From Chryseobacterium taiwanense (GTDB lineage Bacteria > Bacteroidota > Bacteroidia > Flavobacteriales > Weeksellaceae), in NCBI RefSeq assembly GCF_000813825.1, contig NZ_JWTA01000007.1, positions 124,001-188,000 of the forward strand: DNA of 64,000 bases, given 5' to 3'. The notes beneath the pieces were generated by a model. The model was not told where the DNA came from, made no database searches, and saw only the letters and a list, made by a program, of their open reading frames with translations. The position numbers and the translations under genes were made by a program. Below are positions 52,711-60,542 of this stretch, piece after piece; position 1 is the first letter of the stretch, and every line of letters begins with the position of its first letter.

Positions 52711-53835
52711 ATGAAATGTTTTATTATCCCTATGGTTATTTGTGGACTTTCAGTACAAATAGCTGCCCAAGCAAAAAAAACAGCTGGAAAAGTAGCTCCA
52801 AAATCAACAGCTTCCAAATATGGAGCTTTGGCAATTGACAGAAGCAATGGTTTTTACTATGGCTTTTCCTATGATTATGCCACATTAAACGAAGCTGAAG
52901 ATAAAGCTAAATCTGAATGTGATAACAAAGGCGGAAATTGTTCTGTAGTCCTTTCTTTTTCAGGAACTGGATGCGCAGCTTATCGTACAATTGACGGTAA
53001 TGTTGGAACTGCATTTGGTTGGGGTTTTGCCAAAACAAAAGAAGCGGCGGATGCTATTGCCACAAAAGAAGCTTTGAAGCGAAGCAACGGAGCTACTCCC
53101 AGTAATTTTGTATGGAGTTGTAACTCTGCCAATACAGGAACTTCAAAGGAAATATATAATGCCACTGAAGAAATTGAAGCACCGGTGAAGGTGGGTAATC
53201 AAATATGGAGTAATAGAAATTTAGATGTCAGTACTTTTAGAAATGGAGATCCTATTCCGGAAGCGAAAAATGCTGCTGAATGGAAAGAATTCTGTACAAA
53301 TAATAAACCCGCTTTTGTTTATCTGAATTTTGATTCTAAAAACGGAAAAAAATATGGAAAGCTGTATAATTTTCACGCCGTTATGGATCCCAGAGGTTTA
53401 GCACCTAATGGATGGCATGTTCCTAGTCAAAATGAATTTGAAAATTTGATTTCATTTTTAGGAGGAAAATATGAAGCCGGAAAGAAAATGAGAGCTACAA
53501 AAAGTTGGGATATTCCTGATAAAAAATATGGTGAATATGCAGGGAACGGAACCAACGAATCCGGGTTGAATTTTTTACCGAGCGGAAGAGCTTGGGAAAA
53601 TGAATACAGTAAAGACCCTACTTCTGAAGCAGATGTTTTTCATCCTTATTATAGTGATGGACAATGGTGGTCTTCTACCATTGATGGTTCCGCACGCTGG
53701 AATGATAATGGAGGACAATATGGTTATTACAATAATGGATTTGCCTTAGGTTTCAGTTCTTACAAAAAAAATCTTACGGGAGTAGGATCTGAAGCCCCAC
53801 AAAGAGGTTTTTCTGTTCGTTTAATTAAAGATTAA
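52711..53835 (+). CDS. Secreted DUF4189 plus FISUMP-domain protein
   Basis: A 374-residue exported protein when started at MKCFIIPMVICGLSVQIAAQ (ATG 52711), which gives a proper signal peptide cleaved after AAQ; a longer frame upstream lacks one. Residues about 35-125 (YGALAIDRSNGFYYGFSYDYATLNEAEDKAKSEC, GGNCSVVLSF, CAAYRT) fit DUF4189, with two Cys pairs. Residues about 150-374 fit the Fibrobacter succinogenes major paralogous domain (GNQIWSNRNLDVSTFRNGD, GWHVPSQNEF, SGLNFLPSGRA, RGFSVRLIKD). The pairing of the two domains is unusual. Probably a surface or periplasmic protein of unknown role. Confidence 0.87.
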   Translation: MKCFIIPMVICGLSVQIAAQAKKTAGKVAPKSTASKYGALAIDRSNGFYYGFSYDYATLNEAEDKAKSECDNKGGNCSVVLSFSGTGCAAYRTIDGNVGTAFGWGFAKTKEAADAIATKEALKRSNGATPSNFVWSCNSANTGTSKEIYNATEEIEAPVKVGNQIWSNRNLDVSTFRNGDPIPEAKNAAEWKEFCTNNKPAFVYLNFDSKNGKKYGKLYNFHAVMDPRGLAPNGWHVPSQNEFENLISFLGGKYEAGKKMRATKSWDIPDKKYGEYAGNGTNESGLNFLPSGRAWENEYSKDPTSEADVFHPYYSDGQWWSSTIDGSARWNDNGGQYGYYNNGFALGFSSYKKNLTGVGSEAPQRGFSVRLIKD

Positions 53836-53841
53836 ATACAA

Positions 53842-54342
53842 ATGAGGTTCTGTTTTTTGTTCATATTCCTTTTCGCTCTACATTTTAAAGGGCAGGAAAA
53901 GAAAATCGTAGACTTCTTAAATAAAGATCTGCGTTGGGAAGTTAAAAATCAATTTAAAAATTCTGAAAGAATTGAACGATACGATACCCTTGTCGTAGCA
54001 GAACCTTTTCAAATTAAAAACGGTGTCTTAAGCATAAGTGTAAAGCGTAAAAAAGTAGATTTTTCGGAAAAAGATAATCAATACACAGAAACGTATTATC
54101 TTGAAAAACAAGAGGTCGAATTGAGTAAAATCACTCAGCTTACTAAAGATATCAACGTAATCTTTGTAACCCAACCTGATGCGGTGAAAATTTACGAAAA
54201 CGGTAAAGAAACTCGAAAATACAGCCTGTTTTTTCTCCAACTCTGCTGTTCAGGAAAATATAATGAGATATGGGCTAAAGAACTCTTAGGACTACTCGAA
54301 AAAGCAGGATATTCTATCAAAATGGAAAACTGGTATGACTAA
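53842..54342 (+). CDS. Secreted WYD-terminal paralogue A, unknown function
   Basis: A 166-residue protein with a signal peptide (FCFLFIFLFALHFKGQ, cleavage at about residue 18). The mature part starts EKKIVDFLNKDLRWEVK and ends LLEKAGYSIKMENWYD. The protein at 56120 has the same frame: KIVKILNRELQKEVK at the start, E[VI][ED]LSKI..[TL].KDIN[VI]IF in the middle and KAGYSIKKEYWYD at the end, so they are diverged paralogues. No family of known function is recognised. Its last 8 bp overlap the LRR-like gene that follows, implying co-translation. Confidence 0.83.
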   Translation: MRFCFLFIFLFALHFKGQEKKIVDFLNKDLRWEVKNQFKNSERIERYDTLVVAEPFQIKNGVLSISVKRKKVDFSEKDNQYTETYYLEKQEVELSKITQLTKDINVIFVTQPDAVKIYENGKETRKYSLFFLQLCCSGKYNEIWAKELLGLLEKAGYSIKMENWYD

Positions 54343-54814
54343 ATTCTCCAAAAGCCGTGAAAAGTATTTGCTGGAAAAATATTTTAACACTAAAAATAAA
54401 AAGAATATTCCTGCCTACTTAAGTCAGTTTGGTTGTCGTGACTGTGATACAACCGATGAAGATCTATTCTTTCTTACCCAATATATTACAGAAGTTAATC
54501 ACTTGGCTCTTGGTGGTACTTTTGTAACAGAACACGGGTTACAATATCTAAAGAAACTAAATAATGTGGAATATTTAGACCTGCGAAGTATGCGTCTAAA
54601 TGATGATAATTTAGACTGTATTTTACACTTTAAAAACCTGGAATATCTCTATATAAAATTTACAGATGTCACGGTAAATGGCATTTCAAAAATATTGCAG
54701 TCATTTTCAGGATTGCAGACTTTGATAGCAGAAATCCCGGAGAATGAAAGTAATTTTATTGAACTTTGGCAACAGCAGTATCCCAAGGTTGAATTAATAA
54801 TCAGCCTAAGATGA
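54335..54814 (+). CDS. Small leucine-rich-repeat-like protein
   Basis: A 159-residue protein without a signal peptide. Three repeats of about 24 residues are visible between residues 60 and 135: HLALGGTFVTEHGLQYLKKL, VEYLDLRSMRLNDDNLDCIL and LEYLYIKFTDVTVNGISKIL, with the LxxLxLxx spacing of leucine-rich repeats. LRR proteins usually bind other proteins. The gene overlaps the preceding secreted paralogue by 8 bp, and since its product lacks a signal, the pair would act in different compartments, an arrangement also seen in effector-immunity pairs, though nothing here proves that. Confidence 0.8.
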   Translation: MTKFSKSREKYLLEKYFNTKNKKNIPAYLSQFGCRDCDTTDEDLFFLTQYITEVNHLALGGTFVTEHGLQYLKKLNNVEYLDLRSMRLNDDNLDCILHFKNLEYLYIKFTDVTVNGISKILQSFSGLQTLIAEIPENESNFIELWQQQYPKVELIISLR

Positions 54815-54922
54815 AGATTATAATGCAATTTTCTTATTTATTTTAAAACAAGATGTAATATTTAGGTTATTTGAATTGTCTTACTAAAAATAGTGACGAT
54901 TCACTTCAATAAAATTACACCC

Positions 54923-55204
54923 ATGAAATTATTACTTATTCCTATTATATTTGTTTCGATTTCGATATCAGCTCAGAAAACAGAGAAAAAAATTCCGTCT
55001 CTTAGAATAGATACCTTAAAGACAAAGAGTATTGGACTTAATCAACAAAAGAAAAACCAGCCAAAAAACATGTACAAAATACTGGTGGCAAAGCCTAAAG
55101 ACACGGCTATTTATTCATGTTTAAAAGTTAAAATAAAGGATAATACGGATTATAAAGTATTAAATTCTACCCCTCCAGAAAAAATAAAGACTTTTCCAAA
55201 ATAA
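54923..55204 (+). CDS. Small exported protein of unknown function
   Basis: A 93-residue protein when started at MKLLLIPIIFVSISISAQ (ATG 54923), giving a clean signal peptide cleaved after SAQ. The open frame extends ten codons upstream but without signal character. The mature part is short and Lys/Pro-rich (QQKKNQPKNMYKILVAKPKDTAIYSCLKVKIKDNTDYK). No family is recognised. It is convergent with the LuxR-type regulator gene, 22 bp away. Confidence 0.72.
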   Translation: MKLLLIPIIFVSISISAQKTEKKIPSLRIDTLKTKSIGLNQQKKNQPKNMYKILVAKPKDTAIYSCLKVKIKDNTDYKVLNSTPPEKIKTFPK

Positions 55205-55226
55205 GATAAAACGAACGGATAAGAAC

Positions 55227-55997
55227 TTATAAAAATCCCTGTACCAATCCTTTTTTTATGAGTTCTTTGCTGTTCCTGCTTTTGGTTTTCTTGAGAATAT
55301 TTTTGTGATGAGTACGAACCGTATGATATGAAATTACGATGGTTTCCGCGATTTCTTTATCACTATATCCTTTTATTAATAGGACAAAAACCTCCAGTTC
55401 TCTTTTGGTAAGACGGTCTGTTATATTCAATGCAAATAATTCGGGACGTAAGGTTTTTTGATGAAAATCGTGTCTCGTTCCAATGCCTGAAACGGTGACT
55501 ACATAATTATTTTCTTGCGAAAGATGCTGAATATTGGTATGAATATTTATGGTTTCCAATAGCTTCCCATTTTGATCTTTTAGGGTATGAATAGCTTGGT
55601 GGTGAAACATTTCATATACATTCTCTTTTGTTTTCATTCGAAAAGAATAACCGGATTTCAACTGCATTTGATGTTCGAAACCAATTTCTTTATACATTTC
55701 CAACGTCCACGTTTCTGCTTCCATTACAAAGGCTAAATCGTCCGGATGTATCAGATCTATAATATCTTTTAAATGTTTTGGATATTTTTTTAAACTGTGA
55801 ATAGATAGAATACCTTCACTAAAATTACTCAATGTGCTGTTTTCAACATTTAAAGTATAATAATAAAACGGACCTAATGTAAATAATTCGGCAATAAGCC
55901 GTTCTATTTCAGGGATTGCTCCTACAATTTGCTGATTAGATAAAACTTCTGGATATTGATCCCAAACATCATTCAAAATATGTTTAACAGATTTCAT
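55227..55997 (-). CDS. LuxR-type HTH regulator with PAS-like N-terminal domain
   Basis: A 256-residue regulator. The C-terminal GerE/LuxR domain is clear: ITDRLTKRELEVFVLLIKGYSDKEIAETIVISYHTVRTHHKNILKKTKSRNSKEL (read in parts, residues about 192-246). The N-terminal part is PAS-like (LIHPDDLAFVMEAETW is the usual HPDD element of PAS/PAC domains), suggesting ligand or signal sensing without a receiver domain. Flavobacterial proteins of this layout are common orphans. It is divergent from the secreted WYD-terminal paralogue B at 56120 and may control it. Confidence 0.88.
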   Translation of the reverse strand: MKSVKHILNDVWDQYPEVLSNQQIVGAIPEIERLIAELFTLGPFYYYTLNVENSTLSNFSEGILSIHSLKKYPKHLKDIIDLIHPDDLAFVMEAETWTLEMYKEIGFEHQMQLKSGYSFRMKTKENVYEMFHHQAIHTLKDQNGKLLETINIHTNIQHLSQENNYVVTVSGIGTRHDFHQKTLRPELFALNITDRLTKRELEVFVLLIKGYSDKEIAETIVISYHTVRTHHKNILKKTKSRNSKELIKKGLVQGFL

Positions 55998-56047
55998 AGG
56001 CGGAGAGTTTTTATAAAAATAATTAAAATTATTTTAAAAAATCGTAT

Positions 56048-56062
56048 AAATATGGTATTTTT
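56048..56062. promoter_or_regulatory. Second copy of the AAATrTGGTATTTTT motif
   Basis: AAATATGGTATTTTT differs by one base from 52635-52649. It lies in the divergent gap between the LuxR-type gene and the WYD-terminal paralogue B gene, where a binding site would be expected. Confidence 0.4.
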
Positions 56063-56119
56063 ATGTAAATATCAATTGATAAAATTGTGAAGTTGTTAAA
56101 TAATTAAGACAAACCAATC

Positions 56120-56629
56120 ATGATCAATAAAAAACTCTTCTTTATTGCATTTCTTTTACAGTGGTTGTATGCTCCTTCACAAGTGCAAAAAATTGTGAAG
56201 ATCCTGAACCGTGAACTTCAGAAAGAGGTGAAAGCACAACAGAAAGACTCTTCCAATTATTATGGAGAAAGGTTTGAGGTGATAAAACAATACAGTATTA
56301 AAGATACTAATGATCAGAATATTAATATTTTAGCTCTTGAAATCAAAAAGAAAGATACTTATAGTAATACGCATTATACCATACAACAGGAAATAGACTT
56401 ATCTAAGATAAAAGCCATTGTGAAAGATATCAATATCATTTTCAGGACAGATTCCGACGCTTCAAAAGTCACAGAAGTGGATGAAAATGGCAAAGAAAGT
56501 ATATCTACCGGAGATATGTATTTCTTGAATCTCTCTTATGAAAAAAAGAATGAGAAATTAGCCTATGAACTGATTCAAGCCTTTAAAAAAGCCGGCTACT
56601 CTATCAAGAAAGAATATTGGTATGATTAA
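56120..56629 (+). CDS. Secreted WYD-terminal paralogue B, unknown function
   Basis: A 169-residue protein with a signal peptide (KLFFIAFLLQWLYAPSQ, cleavage at about residue 21). It is a diverged paralogue of the 53842 gene: QKIVKILNRELQKEVK matches KKIVDFLNKDLRWEVK, QQEIDLSKIKAIVKDINIIF matches KQEVELSKITQLTKDINVIF, and both end in KAGYSIK then a WYD tail. The fold is probably a single alpha/beta domain. It is followed after 37 bp by a zinc-ribbon gene, not the LRR-like gene that follows paralogue A. Confidence 0.83.
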   Translation: MINKKLFFIAFLLQWLYAPSQVQKIVKILNRELQKEVKAQQKDSSNYYGERFEVIKQYSIKDTNDQNINILALEIKKKDTYSNTHYTIQQEIDLSKIKAIVKDINIIFRTDSDASKVTEVDENGKESISTGDMYFLNLSYEKKNEKLAYELIQAFKKAGYSIKKEYWYD

Positions 56630-56666
56630 AAATCATTTATAGGTGATCGTAAAAAAAGAATAACCA

Positions 56667-57113
56667 ATGGAAAACCAACGTTTCGCAGATCAGAATAAGA
56701 TCATTTCAGATTTTTACGACAAAGTTTGGGTGGTTTGCCCCGTTTGTAGTAAAAAAGGAATTGCTAAAACCGATGTAGAAAAACACAGGGTTCATCTTCA
56801 GTGTCTGAGTTGTGGTTATCACAAAGATTCTTCTACAGAATCTACTATTCTCAACAAAAAAGTAAATATAAGAACGGCGGCCCATCGATTTTTTGAAGCG
56901 GAACTCTGGCTGCAATATCCCTTTAAAGAACATATTTTTTTCGCATACAACGGTGAACACCTTTCTTATTTGGAAGAATATATTTCTGCCACATTACGGG
57001 AGCATAAAGACAGAACAGGCTTTACTTTATTAGAAAAACTTCCTAAATTTTATCACGAATCTAAAAACAGAGAAGCCCTTTTAAAAATCATAGAAAAACT
57101 GAAAAAAAAATAA
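56667..57113 (+). CDS. Zinc-ribbon protein of unknown function
   Basis: A 148-residue protein with a four-cysteine zinc ribbon near the N-terminus: VVCPVCSKKG and LQCLSCGYHKD (Cys about residues 25, 28, 49 and 52), followed by about 90 residues without recognisable motif (AHRFFEAELWLQYPFKEHIFFAYNGEHLSYLEEYISATLREH). The ribbon could bind nucleic acid or protein. No signal peptide is present, so it is cytoplasmic. It lies between the secreted paralogue B and the HD-domain gene, all on the same strand. Confidence 0.82.
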   Translation: MENQRFADQNKIISDFYDKVWVVCPVCSKKGIAKTDVEKHRVHLQCLSCGYHKDSSTESTILNKKVNIRTAAHRFFEAELWLQYPFKEHIFFAYNGEHLSYLEEYISATLREHKDRTGFTLLEKLPKFYHESKNREALLKIIEKLKKK

Positions 57114-57173
57114 ATACAAATGCTTAGATATGTTGAAGCATTTTTTATTTTTGTATCTACTTTTCTAAGAAAA

Positions 57174-57620
57174 ATGACAAAAGAAGAACTGCTTCATAAA
57201 GCAATTAAGATAGCTGCTAAAGCACACAAAGGGCAAACCGATAAATATCATGCACCTTATATAGCACACGTAATGCGTGTGATGGAATACGGAAAAACAA
57301 CTGACGAAAAAATAGTAGGTGTTTTACACGATGTGGTAGAAGATCATCCTTCGGAATTCAGCCTAGATTATCTGAGAAATGAGGGATTTCCTGAATATAT
57401 TATTTTTGCAGTGAGCTGTCTTACAAAGTATGATCCGGAAGAAGAATATGATGATTTTATCAAAAGAACCGAAAGATCTCCTTTAGCCGTAGCTGTAAAA
57501 ATAAATGACCTTCGAGATAATATGGATTTGAGAAGAGTCAATCGAGAGCTTACTCCAAGAGATATTAAGAGGTTTAATAAATACTTAAAAGCGTACCGCT
57601 ATCTGACTGAAAAATATTAA
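57174..57620 (+). CDS. HD-domain phosphohydrolase (RelA/SpoT hydrolase-like)
   Basis: A 148-residue protein when started at MTKEELLHKAIKIAAKAHKGQTDKYHAPYIAHVMRVM (ATG 57174); a frame from 57120 adds 18 hydrophobic residues that fit no family. The metal site is in HPYIAHV-like HAPYIAHVMRV and in VGVLHDVVEDH (HD pair at about residues 52-53). The KINDLRDNMDLRR region and the whole layout resemble the small-alarmone-hydrolase/GTP-pyrophosphohydrolase HD fold, but without a synthetase domain. The substrate could be (p)ppGpp or another nucleotide; this is inferred from fold only. Confidence 0.86.
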   Translation: MTKEELLHKAIKIAAKAHKGQTDKYHAPYIAHVMRVMEYGKTTDEKIVGVLHDVVEDHPSEFSLDYLRNEGFPEYIIFAVSCLTKYDPEEEYDDFIKRTERSPLAVAVKINDLRDNMDLRRVNRELTPRDIKRFNKYLKAYRYLTEKY

Positions 57621-57651
57621 ACAAAGGTATAATCTTTACGTTATAAAATAA

Positions 57652-57686
57652 TTAAGGCATCAAGAAAAAAATTCTTAATGCCTTAA
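57652..57686. terminator. Possible terminator between convergent HD-domain and DUF2490 genes
   Basis: TTAAGGCAT and ATGCCTTAA pair with an inner CAAGAA/ATTCTT extension. The stem is good but the T run is weak on both strands. Confidence 0.5.
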
Positions 57687-57709
57687 TTTATGCTTTTATA
57701 TTAGGAGAA

Positions 57710-58426
57710 TTAATCCGCTCCAGGATAATCAAACGTTTTTACAGGGTGATTTGTACCGTCAATATTGATGTTTAAAGCAAGATAAGTAAAATGTAAATTT
57801 TTGTTTCCTTTTGCCTCAAATTCTCTTTGCCAAAGGTATCCTGCTGCAATTCCAATACTGTTATCAATCTGATACCCAAATCCTCCGTATACTCTGTTTC
57901 TTGCAAAAGCAGGTTTCATAGGGGTTACAACAAATACTTCATCATATACGTTTGCAAAAACAGTCCCTTTTTTCACTTCTTTAGCATTTAAAGGAACACT
58001 CACATTTAAACGGTAACGGTAACGCATTCTTTGCGAGTTTTTATCGGTCTGTGGTTCATAAAACCAGCTTTTCTCCACACGAAAACGGTTTTCAAATTTT
58101 ACGATCCCTTTTTTAATATCAATTACATCCTGTAACCATACTCGGAATTCTTCTTTATTGATTGCATGGTCTTTGTAGGTTGCGTATCTTCCTAAACCAA
58201 CGAAAGGCTTATGATTTTTAGTAAGATTATATCCTAGTCCTCCTTTTATTTCATAATAATCAGGGTAAGTATATTCTTCAATACTTCTCATTTGACCTTC
58301 TGCGTAGAGGAAAAATTTCGGATGAAACTTATAGGTTAAAGTTAATGCGCCGAATCCGGAAATATGTTCCTGGGCTTTAATAAATGTAAGGCTTAAAAGT
58401 AAACTAAGACTTAGAAAAAGTTTCAT
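57710..58426 (-). CDS. DUF2490 outer-membrane beta-barrel-like protein
   Basis: A 238-residue exported protein with a signal peptide (FLSLSLLLSLTFIKAQ, cleavage after AQ at about residue 18). The body alternates aromatic and polar residues in many short strands (LTLTYKFHPKFFLYAEGQMRS, FENRFRVEKSWFYEPQ, RYRYRLNVSVPL, YGGFGYQIDNSIGIAAGYLWQREF, LHFTYLALNIN), matching the DUF2490 pattern and suggesting an outer-membrane barrel. Function unknown. It lies 75 bp downstream of the TonB-dependent receptor gene on the same strand and may be co-transcribed with it. Confidence 0.88.
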   Translation of the reverse strand: MKLFLSLSLLLSLTFIKAQEHISGFGALTLTYKFHPKFFLYAEGQMRSIEEYTYPDYYEIKGGLGYNLTKNHKPFVGLGRYATYKDHAINKEEFRVWLQDVIDIKKGIVKFENRFRVEKSWFYEPQTDKNSQRMRYRYRLNVSVPLNAKEVKKGTVFANVYDEVFVVTPMKPAFARNRVYGGFGYQIDNSIGIAAGYLWQREFEAKGNKNLHFTYLALNINIDGTNHPVKTFDYPGAD

Positions 58427-58501
58427 CTTTAAAAAATTTTTGCAAATGTAATTGAATTAACAATTTCGTAATATTAACTTTAATTCATCATCAATTAACA
58501 T

Positions 58502-60313
58502 TTACTTAATATTGATATTGTAGGTAAATCCTAAGTGAAACCATCTTTGTGGCATTTTCACTCCAAATGCTTCTGTATATTCTGTATTCGTAATATTATT
58601 CACCAAAACATACACTGAAAAGTCTTTTTTAGCGAAACTTATTTTTTCGTCCAAAAGATTATAGCTTCCATTGTTCAGTCTCTGATTATATCGGTATACA
58701 AGTTCATTGGTAAAGTTTTTCAAAAACTTCGTTTCCAATTTCCCAATAAACTGATGTTTTAAGTTATCTAAAGTATATCTTGAAACCAGATCTTTTACCT
58801 GTTTAAAATCATTGTCCAAATAGGTATATCCGACAGAATATCTCAACCAGTTTAATACCTGTTGATTGACTTCAACCTCTATTCCTTTTATTTCTGTATC
58901 TCCCACATTCTGAGCATACCAAATAGGATCATTTAAAAAGGTTTTTGTCCAGTCGATCGGATTATCGGAACTCCTTAGGAAACCACTCACTTTGGCTAAA
59001 ATATTTTTAGTTTGATACTGATATCCAACTTCTGCATACAAAGCACTTTCCGGTTGCAAATTAGGATTCCCTTGCTCTGTTTTACTTACATAATAAAGAT
59101 CGGTAAAAGTGGGAACTCTATGAACTTTTGAAATATTTCCATAGACTTTGCTATTGGTGCTAAAGTTATATCCAATATCTAACCCGGGATAAAAAAAGTT
59201 GCCCGCATTGGAATAATTAGCCCATGAAATTCCCGGAGAAATATTAAGTTTCTTATCAAAGAAAGAAAAATAATGTTCAAAGAAAACCTGAGATACAAAT
59301 CGTTCTCTGTCTCCTAAATTATTACTTGCCAGAAATTCTTTTCTTAACTCCACTCCTATTCCGGTGGTTCCTAATCCCCAATTATAGCTTGAATTTACTT
59401 CACCACCTATATTGTTCCCAATGTGCATATTTCTATAGATTTCCGGCTTCTGACGGTTATATAGATACATATCCTGTCCTCTTCTCCAGTACACATTAGA
59501 ATTCAGTTTAAACTTTCCAAAAGTCTGTCTGTGAGCCAAGCTGATAATTGAAGCCTGAAGTTCTTCATATTGTTCTGTCGCGGCTGCGGAGGAGTAAAAA
59601 CCGTTAGCTCCAAATTTTTTCTCAGAAAACCCAGCCTGTAATTTGATATCCCCTTCTTTTATTTTTAATTGACTCTGGTAAAATACATTTCGGATTTCAT
59701 AATCCGTATTATGCATATATCCCTGAGAAGAATTGGAATTTATATTTAATGAGTTCGAGAATTTTTCACCTCCCAAACTAGCATTAAGTCCTAATCCGTA
59801 CGTTTCATAATCTCCGGCTTCAGCATTTATTCTTACGTTTTTACCTGGATTGATCTTGGTAATAATATTGATCGCTCCTGCGTAGGCATTTTGTCCAAAT
59901 CTTCTGGCTGCAGGTCCTTTTATCACTTCAATTCTTTCTACATCTGCCAAATTAACCGGAATATTAAGAGCGTTATGTCCTGTTTGAGAATCATTCATTC
60001 GAATTCCGTTGATAAGAAGAAGAACCTGTTCAAAAGAACTTCCTCTAAAAGTAACATCACTTTGTACTCCATTGGCTCCTCTCCTTCTGATATCCATTCC
60101 GGCAACCTGCTGAAGAACTTCATCCACACTTTTTGCAGGTGAGTTGGCAATTTCCTCTTTTGTAATTACAGTAATATTTTGATTGGCCAATTTATAAGGA
60201 GTAGAAATAAATTTTCCCTGAACTTCAATCGTTTCTATATCGGTGGTTTTTTCCTGAGCATGTACAAAAAGTACAGATCCAATAAAGAAAAGGCTGCCTA
60301 TTTTCTTAATCAT
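58502..60313 (-). CDS. TonB-dependent outer-membrane receptor
   Basis: A 603-residue receptor when started at MIKKIGSLFFIGSVLFVHAQ (ATG 60311-60313), which yields a standard signal peptide; the open frame to 60358 adds 15 codons. A TonB-box-like region (TTDIETIEVQGK) is followed by the plug (TVITKEEIANSPAKSVDEVLQQVAGMDIRRRGANGVQSDVTFRGSSFEQVLLLINGIRMNDSQTGH, read in parts; VERIEVIKGPAARRFGQNAYAGAINIITK) and a barrel ending in an aromatic-rich strand. It lacks the carboxypeptidase-like N-terminal domain of SusC proteins and is BtuB/siderophore-receptor-like in length. The substrate is unknown; cobalamin or an iron complex is possible. Confidence 0.93.
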   Translation of the reverse strand: MIKKIGSLFFIGSVLFVHAQEKTTDIETIEVQGKFISTPYKLANQNITVITKEEIANSPAKSVDEVLQQVAGMDIRRRGANGVQSDVTFRGSSFEQVLLLINGIRMNDSQTGHNALNIPVNLADVERIEVIKGPAARRFGQNAYAGAINIITKINPGKNVRINAEAGDYETYGLGLNASLGGEKFSNSLNINSNSSQGYMHNTDYEIRNVFYQSQLKIKEGDIKLQAGFSEKKFGANGFYSSAAATEQYEELQASIISLAHRQTFGKFKLNSNVYWRRGQDMYLYNRQKPEIYRNMHIGNNIGGEVNSSYNWGLGTTGIGVELRKEFLASNNLGDRERFVSQVFFEHYFSFFDKKLNISPGISWANYSNAGNFFYPGLDIGYNFSTNSKVYGNISKVHRVPTFTDLYYVSKTEQGNPNLQPESALYAEVGYQYQTKNILAKVSGFLRSSDNPIDWTKTFLNDPIWYAQNVGDTEIKGIEVEVNQQVLNWLRYSVGYTYLDNDFKQVKDLVSRYTLDNLKHQFIGKLETKFLKNFTNELVYRYNQRLNNGSYNLLDEKISFAKKDFSVYVLVNNITNTEYTEAFGVKMPQRWFHLGFTYNINIK

Positions 60314-60542
60314 AACGGTATTTACTTTTAATTTTTGGTCATTTTTAAAAGTCCCCAAAAGTAGCGGAGTTTACTTACATCACAAAATGATTGTTGTCAT
60401 ACACTGCAAAAACATTTAAAATTAAACTATTTAAGCTGTAAAAAGGGTAAGAATGAAAGGAAAAAGAATCTATCTGATTAAGAATTTTTGAGATGACAAT
60501 ATTCCCGCAAAAATTCGTAATTTTGTTAGTCTTAATTTTACT

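Noticed and set aside
60314..60542. Cobalamin riboswitch upstream of the TonB-dependent receptor
   Set aside because: The region is short and has no B12-box-like sequence or extended structure; nothing supports a riboswitch.
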